In this document: piece by piece, positions 35,031-44,400 of the stretch
How the letters are laid out: every line of letters starts with the position of its first letter
How positions within the stretch are numbered: the stretch's first letter is position 1
Origin: an uncultured Alphaproteobacteria bacterium
GTDB lineage: Bacteria > Pseudomonadota > Alphaproteobacteria > CAAHEQ01 > UBA3637
Assembly: GCA_905236245.1 (NCBI GenBank)
Contig: CAJOPC010000021.1
Span: 1-48,963 of the forward strand
Length of the DNA: 48,963 bases
Direction: 5' to 3'
Program-made: the position numbers and the translations under genes
The notes under the pieces: generated by a model
What the model saw: only the letters and a program-made list of their open reading frames with translations
What the model was told of the DNA's origin: nothing
Database searches by the model: none

Positions 35031-35651
35031 ATGGCGCAGCAGTTGCAGTCAGCATGGCATTTGACGCGTTTGTTGATGGTATCGTGTTGGATTCTGTGGG
35101 TGTTGGTGTTTTTTGTGACTGTGACTCTTTTCCAGGCGGTCATACAGATTCATGTGGTTGCTCAGGTCGTTCGGCAAAACTCGATGTTTTTTGAGGATTT
35201 AAGCCAGGTCGTTCCGATTAATGCGGGTATTTGGACGCGTGTGGATGATATGTTGGTGCGCTTTTATTTGGAAATGCGTTATTCCATTATTCCGGATTTG
35301 GATGAAATGAAAAGACGGTGGGGAGAAGCAGGTATCGTATCATATTTGTCTTCTTCGTCGGCCTATAATGCATTTATGCCTAAACCCAATGAAATTTCCC
35401 AAATTGTTACGTCAACACCTCCGCGGGTTGTTGATGTGACGCGGGTGGAACGGCAAGGTGGTCGTTATTCTGTTGACTTTGATTTATATGAGTTTGATAA
35501 GATATCTAAATGGCGTAAAACAAGTAAGACGGCAACTTTGGACTTTACGTATGATCGTAGTAGAGTCTTGTTGGTTCCTGAGATGGGTAATCCCAATGGT
35601 TTTGTGATCACACGTGTCAGTGAATCTGAAGAAAAATCTGTGACGAATTAA
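35031..35651 (+). CDS. VirB8/DotI-like T4SS protein, copy 1
   Basis: Inner-membrane T4SS protein of 206 residues. One membrane segment (about 13-38, LLMVSCWILWVLVFFVTVTL) is followed by a periplasmic NTF2-like domain. It shows LDEMKRRWGEAGIVSYLSSSSAYNAFM, matching ELEERWGEDGIVYWMSVDSVFSQF in the second copy, and a C-terminal NPNGFVITRV that mirrors the VirB8 ending NPLGFTVTRF. The two copies look like diverged paralogs, as Legionella DotI and DotJ are. It follows an AAGGAG site 17 bases after the preceding gene. Confidence 0.75.
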   Translation: MAQQLQSAWHLTRLLMVSCWILWVLVFFVTVTLFQAVIQIHVVAQVVRQNSMFFEDLSQVVPINAGIWTRVDDMLVRFYLEMRYSIIPDLDEMKRRWGEAGIVSYLSSSSAYNAFMPKPNEISQIVTSTPPRVVDVTRVERQGGRYSVDFDLYEFDKISKWRKTSKTATLDFTYDRSRVLLVPEMGNPNGFVITRVSESEEKSVTN

Positions 35652-35659
35652 TTTTTTTG

Positions 35660-35688
35660 TTGGATATTTTATTTTTATGTGTTAAAGT
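35660..35688 (+). promoter_or_regulatory. Weak internal promoter candidate
   Basis: TTGGAT (35660-35665), a 17-base spacer and TAAAGT (35683-35688) lie before the small lipoprotein gene. The gap also changes in base composition. Support is consensus similarity only (3 and 4 of 6). Confidence 0.3.
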
Positions 35689-35718
35689 AGGAAAGGTATA
35701 GTAAGAGAGGTAATGAAA

Positions 35719-35895
35719 ATGAGAAAAGTTTTATTATTAGCAGTGGTTGTCGGAGCTGTTGTTTTAGCAGCATGTACATCTGTGTATGAAAAACCACCAG
35801 TTGGAATCGGAACAGAATATTCTGAATTAAAAAAGTCGCCTTGTGCTTGTTTAGAGCTGAAAAAGGCTCCAGAGGTGCCAGAGTGGTTCTCTTAA
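35719..35895 (+). CDS. Tiny VirB7-like lipoprotein
   Basis: A lipoprotein precursor of 58 residues from the ATG at 35719, or 60 from an ATG at 35713. I prefer 35719 because the AGAGAGG site is 8 bases away. The signal peptide ends in the lipobox LAAC; the mature form is only about 40 residues and has SPCACLELKKAPEVP. Size and place before virB8 and virB9 genes match VirB7, the lipoprotein that caps the outer-membrane core complex. DotD is much larger, so this is VirB7-like by size. Homology cannot be shown for so short a protein. Confidence 0.65.
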   Translation: MRKVLLLAVVVGAVVLAACTSVYEKPPVGIGTEYSELKKSPCACLELKKAPEVPEWFS

Positions 35896-35909
35896 AAAAG
35901 GGGGCCTAA

Positions 35910-36611
35910 ATGGCTGGTGAAACCACAGGACAACAAGGACATCACAAAATTTCTGCGCGAGAGGTATTACAGGAAGAAAGATACCTGTGGATGTCGCGCG
36001 CTTTTACAGTTATGGTCGTGTTGGCCATTATTTGTAATGTTATTTTGTTGATTGCTTTAGCTAATGTGACGCCGGTGATGCGTGTGCAGCCATTTTATTT
36101 GGAAATACAAGATAAAGATCATCAAGTTATCAATATTGTTCGGCCGAGTGCGGAGACTTTGGATTCCGATTTGTTAAAAGAATCTTTGTTGCGCCAATAT
36201 TTATTGGCTCGATTTGGAATGGGATCGGATTTAACCGAATTAGAAGAGCGTTGGGGTGAAGATGGAATTGTTTATTGGATGAGCGTTGATTCCGTGTTCT
36301 CACAATTTACAGAAGAAGCTCGTAAGTTATTGCGTTTGGCATATGAAGACAATTTGGTGAGAAGTGTGCGTATTTTGTCAGCAAAGAAGGCCAGCCAAGG
36401 TAGCACGGAAGGGGCTGCTGACGTGTGGGAAGTTAAATTGGAATTTCAAGATATAGACAGATCATCTGAAGAGCCAAAGTTTCGGTATTTTGTGGCAAAG
36501 GTTGAGGTTATTTTCCAACCGACACGGTCCGGTTTATTGTGGAGTCAAAGGTTGAAAAACCCGCTTGGTTTTACGGTAACCAGATTTGGTTTGACCGCTG
36601 TTGAAAAATAA
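35910..36611 (+). CDS. VirB8/DotI-like T4SS protein, copy 2
   Basis: Inner-membrane T4SS protein of 233 residues. An N-terminal cytoplasmic tail of about 28 residues is followed by a membrane segment (FTVMVVLAIICNVILLIALA) and a periplasmic VirB8 fold. Key stretches are LLRQYLLARFGMGSDLTELEERW, FRYFVAKVEVIFQPT and the ending KNPLGFTVTRFGLTAVEK, close to VirB8 C-termini. VirB8 nucleates assembly of the channel in the inner membrane. The ribosome site AAAAAGGGGG is good. A 130-base gap with an AGAAAATTTTTTCT palindrome separates it from the VirB9 gene. Confidence 0.82.
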   Translation: MAGETTGQQGHHKISAREVLQEERYLWMSRAFTVMVVLAIICNVILLIALANVTPVMRVQPFYLEIQDKDHQVINIVRPSAETLDSDLLKESLLRQYLLARFGMGSDLTELEERWGEDGIVYWMSVDSVFSQFTEEARKLLRLAYEDNLVRSVRILSAKKASQGSTEGAADVWEVKLEFQDIDRSSEEPKFRYFVAKVEVIFQPTRSGLLWSQRLKNPLGFTVTRFGLTAVEK

Positions 36612-36741
36612 AAATCTGATATATTTAAGCTAAGAAAATTTTTTCTTGTAAAAAACTTAAAAAAAACACTTTTTTTACTGGACTTTCATTTCATTTTTAG
36701 ATAAGCTGAAGTAAAGCGGTGTCTAGAAAAAAGGAGGACAA

Positions 36742-38433
36742 GTGAAAAAGAAGGTATTTTTAAAGGGGGTTTTACCTTTATTAACAGGGGCAGTTTCTGC
36801 TATTTCTCTTTCTGCAATTGCGCAAAATTTGCCGGCGGATCCGCAAGCGGCTCAATTGGCCGATGCTATGGCTGGAACAGCGGGAGAATATGATGAAGTC
36901 AATTTGGATTATATTCATTCGTTGGGAATGCAACAAAAAGCGTGGAATAATCCATTAGCTCACATGGGTGCTGGTCAAACAAAACCAGGTTATTCAAAGT
37001 ATAATTGGACGCCTGATACTGTTTTGCCTGTGCGTGTGCGTGAAGGCATGATGACATTGATCAACTTGCCCGCATGGGAGTTGATAGAAAATGCACACAT
37101 TGGTTCTCCGGAATCTTTTTATGGTAAAGTGGTGGCGCCAAATTCAATCATGATTTATGCGGAACCTTCCTATATCGGTGTGGATAGTAACATGATTTTG
37201 TTTGGACGCTCTGGAAATCGATATGTGTTCTATTTGCGTAGTGAAACATTTAACACAGATAAAATCACACAATCCGTTGTGGATGTATTGGTTGGTCCGC
37301 GTTGGACGCCTGTCGCTGATGGTGGACAGATGCGTGAAGGAAATGGAACATCTACCATGGCCTCTATGCCGACAATCAATTTGGCTGGCGGATTTTCTAC
37401 GGGAACATCTGGTTCTGTTGCTAATGCTTCTGTGGCTCAAAATATCGCAGATGAGTGGAAAAATAGTGTTCCTATGGACCCTGAGAGCTTGAAATTTGAT
37501 TTGGATATGTTTTTGCCAAATCCTGATGATGTGGATATCGCTCCGGATAATATTTGGAGAGATAATATTTTCACCTATATTGATTTGGGACCGAAGGCAT
37601 TGACGATGACACAGCGTCCTGTGGTTAGTTTGTTAGTGCAAGATACAGAGGTGCCAGTCGGATTTAGAACGCGTGGCGCGAATAGTCGTTTGATTGTTGT
37701 AGAAGCAATTGGTGATTTAGTGTTGCGTAATGGTCAAAAAGTTATTTGTATTAAATTAAGACGTGATCCTGCGGCTGGTTTGGAATATACGGATTATAGC
37801 GGATTTAATGAAAAACCATATGCGTATTTGCAACAGTTGCCGTCACGTTCTGGAGATATGCCGAACCCAGAAGTGACTTTGAATAACGGATCTATGTTGC
37901 ATGGTAGCAGTCCATATGTTTCAGCACAAAATGGCGGTGGCGTTGTAAATGCTGGTTATGCTACGGAAACGGGTGGATTAAATCCATATGCAACGCCTTC
38001 ATATGCAATGCCTTCTTATTGTGCGGATACGACAGGCGCAAATCGTTGTGCTGCCGGTGGAACATGGCAGGATATTCGTCCAATTCCTGAATCTGCAGTC
38101 AATTATGCCCCGGCTTATGCTGGTGTAGAGGCTGCAACGGCTGATCGTGGAACGGTCTTGCCTGTGGCGGTCAATGAGACAATCGCTTTAGAGTTTGGTA
38201 CGGCGCCTGATATTGCAGACTTGGAAAAGCTGTGGGAGCAAGTATATGCGGCTAATGCAGATATTTTATCTGGATATGATCCATATTATTCCGTCGATGC
38301 TTCTGCAAACGGCGAGATGGCGGATCTGTTCCGTTTAAGGGCCGGCACTGTGAAAGATGCTGAAACCGGAGACGCCTTGTGCCGTAAGTTGGGTCGTCGA
38401 GGATACTCATGCTCGGTTGTGCGTATTAAATAA
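36742..38433 (+). CDS. VirB9/DotH-like protein with C-terminal SPOR domain
   Basis: Core-complex protein of 563 residues, GTG start with AAGGAGGA. A signal peptide ends near SAIA (27). The VirB9 N-terminal domain (about 85-185) shows VRVREGMMTLINLPAWELIE, APNSIMIY and RSGNRYVFYLRSE. The C-terminal VirB9 domain (about 266-343) has IFTYIDLG, PVVSLLV and LVLRNGQKVICIK. A Gly/Pro/Tyr linker then leads to about 469-563. There IALEFGTAPDIADLEKLWEQ and LFRLRAGTVKDAETGDALCR, with GYSCSVVRIK, match the SPOR peptidoglycan-binding domain. That domain is not part of the usual VirB9 or DotH and may anchor the channel to the wall. The virB10-like gene follows after 9 bases. Confidence 0.85.
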   Translation: MKKKVFLKGVLPLLTGAVSAISLSAIAQNLPADPQAAQLADAMAGTAGEYDEVNLDYIHSLGMQQKAWNNPLAHMGAGQTKPGYSKYNWTPDTVLPVRVREGMMTLINLPAWELIENAHIGSPESFYGKVVAPNSIMIYAEPSYIGVDSNMILFGRSGNRYVFYLRSETFNTDKITQSVVDVLVGPRWTPVADGGQMREGNGTSTMASMPTINLAGGFSTGTSGSVANASVAQNIADEWKNSVPMDPESLKFDLDMFLPNPDDVDIAPDNIWRDNIFTYIDLGPKALTMTQRPVVSLLVQDTEVPVGFRTRGANSRLIVVEAIGDLVLRNGQKVICIKLRRDPAAGLEYTDYSGFNEKPYAYLQQLPSRSGDMPNPEVTLNNGSMLHGSSPYVSAQNGGGVVNAGYATETGGLNPYATPSYAMPSYCADTTGANRCAAGGTWQDIRPIPESAVNYAPAYAGVEAATADRGTVLPVAVNETIALEFGTAPDIADLEKLWEQVYAANADILSGYDPYYSVDASANGEMADLFRLRAGTVKDAETGDALCRKLGRRGYSCSVVRIK

Positions 38434-38442
38434 GGATTTTTA

Positions 38443-41400
38443 ATGGCAGAGAATCGGAAAAGCTTATCAGAACAATCAAAACAACGGACAACTTGGATTT
38501 TATCCGTTATGGGTTTGATCATTTTGATGTTGTTTATTGTGGTTTTCTGCTCTTTAAGACAGAAAGAAGCTCCTGTTGTGCGTCAACAAGAACAAGATGT
38601 CTTTACGGTGACATCCACATTAGATGACGCAAATAATGGAGATTCGGGGATCCCCGATTGGAATGCGGAAAAAGCACAATTAATTATTAATCCCGCCGAG
38701 GTTGATTTAGGTAAAGCAATTTTGGGGGCGACAGCTGAGGCCAATGTTATTTTAAGAGCGGAAGATGCCCCGATTGTCTTTTTGCAAAAGTATCTAGCGG
38801 AAACGACGGATAATGGTTTTATCTTGACGGGTCCTTGTATGGAAAAAACGCAATTGAATGCGGGCGAGGAATGTGTATTGAAAGTTACTTGGACGCCTGT
38901 GACAGTGCGCAACATACAAAATGTATTGACAATTGTATGGCGGACTGATGATCCTCGAGTTTTGCGTGATCAAAGAAGCCAAATCCAATTAAGAGCAAGT
39001 TCGACAGATTCTAAAGATTGTGTTTGTTGTGAAATCGAAAAAGAAACAGAGCCTGTTGTTCCTCAAAAGGGTGTCAATGTTGCGACCGGTGAGGAAGTTG
39101 AAATCAAAGATGGCAAGGTCATCGTAGATGGTAAAGAGATCGAAGTCAAAGGAGAAGTTGCTATTGATCCGGACAGCGATATTTTTGTTATTGTTGAGCC
39201 AGAACGCATAGCATTAAGTTTGGATAATAAGTTTTTGGGTCGTGTTTCCGATCGTCGTACGGTCGTAGATGCAGAAGGTAAAACTATTGGTCGGTTATTA
39301 GGAGATGATACATTAGTTGATTCTAATTTCAATATTTTAGGGGCAGCGCTACCATTGGTTTCTGTATTAGATGCTCAAGGCGCCGTTATTGGTAAAACAG
39401 AGGTCACTCAAGATGGAAAAAATGTTCGTGTTGTTGATGCAGATGGCGAAATTGGAACTTTGAGAGTAGATGGATCTGTTGTGGATAGATCGGGCACTCA
39501 AATCGGTATGTTGCGCGATTGGGGTATGGCCATGGATTTGTCTGGCGAGTTGATGGGGGCGGTTTTGCCAACAGGTGTGGTTGTTAATTCAAACAAGAAA
39601 GCTTTAGGACATATTCAACAAAATGGCTTTATTTTGGATGATAGCGGTATCTTGATTGGTGGTGTTGTGCCAAAAGGTATTGCGGTCGGAACAGGATGTC
39701 GTTCATATGGAACGATTGCGTTAAATGGTCAGGTTAAGGATTCATATGGTCAGGTTGTTGGTCGAGTGATGTTGGATCGAGGTGTTGTTGATACAAACTT
39801 TAACGAGCTTGGTGCGGCAGTGTCTGCGGGTGTTATCGTTGATATGAAAGGCCAAGTAATTGGGTTTGTTAATTCAGAAGGTAAAGCTGTTGATGGTAAA
39901 GGTTCTTTAATTGGATGTATTGCGCCGAACGGAGTGGTGTCTGCAGGCAAGAAGAACGTAGGCGGTATTTTGCAAAAAGGTAAAGTGACAAGTAATACAT
40001 GCGGTGTGTTGGGTTCTGTATATCCAGATGCAAGTGTTATGAATCAAGATGTTCAACCCATTGGAAAAGTGCGTTCGGATGGATATGTTATTGACAAGCA
40101 AAATAACCGTTTAGGTATTGTTGTTCCTCGGGGCACAGTGCTTGCTGAAGCTTGTAATTTGATGGGTGTTATTTCTGTTACCGGTCAGGTGATTAATACA
40201 AAAGGGATGTCTATCGGATGTATCAATATGTCTCGCCAAGCTGTCGATACAGAAGGCCGAGAAATTGGTAAAATAACTCCGACGGGACCGGTATTGGCCG
40301 CAGATGGTACTTTGGTTGGTCGAGCAAGATATGATGGACGAATTATTGATAAATCCGGGAAAGTAATTGATTGTATTAATCCAGATGGTAGTAGCTCTGT
40401 GGGACAATCCGCAGGTAGTGGCCGTGGTAATGGTGCAATTTTTGATGATAATGGTTTGCCGACAGGGTGGACTTCTTTGGCTGGTAAATGTTATGATGAA
40501 CGCAATGATGAAGTTGGTACTATTGCTTTCAATGGTTGGGTTTCTGATAAAAACGGACGGTTGATCGGATTTATGCCGCCAAATGGTTTTGTTGTTTCTT
40601 CTTCTGGATCCATTTTAGGTAATTATAACGCATTGTTGGGCTTGGTTCAAAATTTGAACGGAGATGAGTTAGGTCGTGTTATGCCCGATTGGACGGTTTT
40701 AAATGTTGATGGAACTGAAATTTTAGGAGCTCTTATTCCTTCAAATGCTGGATTTGTTGATTTGTCTGGTAAAGTTATCGGGCGTTTAAATGGGGATGGT
40801 AAGGCAATCAATGCAGAAGGCAGTGTATTAGGTAAAGTTTTGGCTGATGGTGCTTTGTATGGAAATGATAATGCATTGCTTGGTGGTATGGTTCCTACCG
40901 GAGCGGTGTTGTCTTCATTGGGCGCATATGTTGGATTGGCCAATGAACAAGGAGATGTGTTGGCTCAAGGAACCCGTATTGGTCGTGCTCTTTCCAATGG
41001 ATTGGTTGTTACACCGGATAATCGTATATTGGGCCGTGTATGGATGCCAATGTCTGTTTTGGTGTCTGGAGAAGGTGTTATTGGAACGATTGTTCCTAAG
41101 GCTGTGAATAAATCTGATAGCACTGCTTATCAGTTGGCCGGATATGATAAGACGGGCAATTATCTTGGAAGTGTTTCTCCATTTGGTGTTTTACTATCTA
41201 GTGATGGGCGTTTAGGTGGTAGGGCCGTGCCGATTACCATGGTTGTTGATACCAGTCGTCGTTTTATTGGTTGGGTTAATTTTAAAGGACAAGTTGTAAA
41301 TGCCGAAGGGCAAGGTGTTGGTGTTTTAATGGGCGATGGCCTTGTTTTGGACAGCGACGGACATTTGGTTGGAACCGTTGTTCGTAAAGGAACTGTTGTG

Positions 41401-44400
41401 AATTCTCAAGGTGAATTTATGGGAATGGTTGGTGTTGATGGTGTGGTTCAAACTGCCAGTGGCGCGACACCCTTATTTATTGGGCCATCGGATGTTATGA
41501 TGTCGTCTGATTTTAAGACAGAAGGTCGGTTGTTGCCTATCGGTTTAGGAATGTCTGTAGTCAAAGGTTTACAAGGTTGGACACAGGCGGATGGCCAAAT
41601 TGCTAATGCCTCCGGCGTTGTTGGACGTGTGTTTGCGGATAATCGTGTTCAAGATGGGGCCGGTGTTATTACAAGCGGATATATCCCATTGGGGGCACCT
41701 TCTGTGCATGAGACGGTTTCCGGCATTGTGAATGAGGTAGGTAATGTTGTATCTGTGGCCGGTAAAACTTTGGGTGTTGTTTTAGCCCCGGATTATACAA
41801 TCCAGAATGGTTTGTTGGTTGGGCGTATACGCACGCAATCTGTATTTGTTCGGAATATAACGAATCCTGAACCTGTGGGCCCAGCCTCTTTGGATGGTTC
41901 TGTTTATCGGGAGCGCACGGTTAAAAGTGTTGCCGATTTAATGTTGAATAATTTTGCGGTAGATTCGAATAAGAAGGTAATGGCTTGTGCCGTTCCTGCT
42001 GGTTATGCGACGGCTGTGAATTTGACGCCATTGGGCGTAGAAGATGAAATGGGTTCAATCGCAAAAGATACAAAGGTTCAAGCACAAAGTTCCGGTTTGG
42101 GTATTACATATTTGAATTCCAGCACGATCAATGGTGGTATTTTTGCCCCAGGATTAGTGGTTGATAAAAATGGTGCTATTTTAGGCAGAAGTAATGCATT
42201 GAGTGATGTTGTGGATAAAAGCGGTAAAAAGATTGCTTCGCGGATGGCTTTTGATTCAGCTTTAACAGAAGAAACAATTTGGGCCGGCGGTGTAATTCGC
42301 ACAGGTGCGGTTATTGATGACTATGCTAAAAAGGTTGGCGCTGTCGCTGCGGATGGAACTTTAGTTGGTGTTGCAAACTCTTTTAAAGGGCGTATTTTGT
42401 CGGATGGTTCAGCCGTTGGTGTTTCGGAGCCGGAAGTTTATAATTCTATGCCATATGTCGGACATTTAACTTCTCAAGGAGTGCCGTTCAGCTATGAGCG
42501 AACGATTATTGGTCGCACAACATTGCAGGGCGATGTGATAGATGCTTCTAATAAAGTGCTTTTCCAAACATTGGATGATGGAACGATTTTAGGAAAGACT
42601 CGGCCTTTGGAAGGTGTTATTTTGCCGTTTAGAACAGCGGTATCTCAACAAAATACAGTTTTGGGAATCATGGATGGTGATGCGCATGTTCTTTCTCCAA
42701 GTGGGGAAGATGTTGGCCCTGTGGCGAATAATGGTGCGGTTAAAGGTGATCATGAATTAAAGGATATCGGTGGTTTAATTCCGGATACTTTGGTTGTGAA
42801 TAATTGTAAAGTTATTGGTCAAACAGCTTATAACGGTGAAGTGGTGAATGGTCAAGGTAATACAGTTGGTCGTATGCAACCAGATGAATGGGCGGAAGAT
42901 ACGCAAGGTAAAAAATTAGGGCGTTCGGTGCGCTATGGACCTGTGACAGGTCTAGAAACAACGGCATGGAATTATGTAGGGCGTGTGTTGCCAGATTCAA
43001 CGGTTGTGAATCCTGATGGTGTGTTGATTGGGTGCGCTCAAAATGATAAGATGGTGTTAGATTCTTCGGGCGAAGAAATTGGCCGTGTTAGAAGCCGTGG
43101 TCCAGTATTTAACAAAGAACACAGAATGTTTGGTCGTGTAGATGCTATGGGTCGAGTAGTTGGCGTGGACAATGAAATCCTTGGATTTATTGCTGGCCGT
43201 GAAGATAAAGCTTATAACTTTGAAGGTAAAGAAATTGGTTGGATGGCTTCACGTGAAGACGAGTTGTTCTTTAATCCGGATGGGACATTGGCCAAAGTTT
43301 TGAGTCGTGAAGGTGATGTGAAAGATGCTGATGGCAACTTCCTGTTTAGAATTGATCAAAAAACAGGCAAAATTTACGATAAATATGGCAATGAAATTGG
43401 TCAGTTAGGGGAAGAAAATTATGTGTACTTATATGATATGGAAGATCATATTGTTGCTCGGTTAGTGGGATGTGAATTGAAAAAGTTGCCCGAAGGGAAC
43501 AAGATGGGTATGTTATTAGCGGATGGAACAATCCAAGATGACAATGGTGAATTGATTTTATCTGCAACGCCCGATGGTAAAGTGTTTAATCCAGATGGAA
43601 CTCAGTATGGTCGTTTTTCCGGTATAGGTTTGGATTTGCGTCGATGCGGATTGTCGGGAACTAATGCTGCGGCTAGTCGTAAAATCGTTTGGGGCGGCAA
43701 ACCTTATACAGTTGAAAATGGTATGATTTTAAATGAACAGGGTGAGGGCATTGGTTATATTGATGAGAATGGTAGGCCTTATTGGTTTGATAAAGCTAAG
43801 CCAGAAGTTATTAAGCCTCGGGAAGATCCTCGGGTGCGTCCTGACTTGCCAAAGCCACGTAAGCTGACGCCAGAGGAACGCGAAAGAATGGTAGATATTG
43901 TGAATAAGCGCCGTAAATTGATGCAAAAGGAATTGGGTAAACCTGTCGAAATTCCCGGATATATTAAGGCGATGGCAAAGAAACACAAAGACAAGGATTG
44001 GGGGAGCGATAAGGCTGTTTCTACTTGGCCGGTTGATATGTCCAATGTGCTGTTAGCCGATAAGGCAATTCCTGCTGTTTTGGTTCGGTCTATTGATTCT
44101 CGTTATGCGGACGTGCCTGTGACGGCGATGGTAGAACGTCATATTTATGCTGAAGAAGGCCGGCGTATTTTGATCCCAGCGGGCAGCCATTTGATTGGTG
44201 AAGCGTCCGGAGGAGCTGCCGGTGCAGGTGGTATTTGGGATACTAGCAAAATTGCTATTTCATGGAAGCGGTTGATTCGTCCGGATGGGGCTGCATTTAA
44301 ATTTTCAGCAACATCAGGTGACGCACAAGGTCGTGGCGGTGTTGCGGCTTATTTGGATGATCGGTTCTTTGAAAAGTATGCTCGTCCGGTCTTGGCAACA

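Noticed and set aside
36634-36647. Terminator between the second VirB8-like gene and the VirB9-like gene
   Set aside because: AGAAAATTTTTTCT is a perfect AT-only palindrome, too weak for a terminator. It could also be a protein-binding site, which I cannot support.
39230-43820. Pentapeptide repeats or YD/Rhs repeats in the VirB10-like protein
   Set aside because: The period is about 17 residues with G, V and D positions. It matches neither A(D/N)LxX pentapeptides nor the Rhs YDxxGRL pattern.
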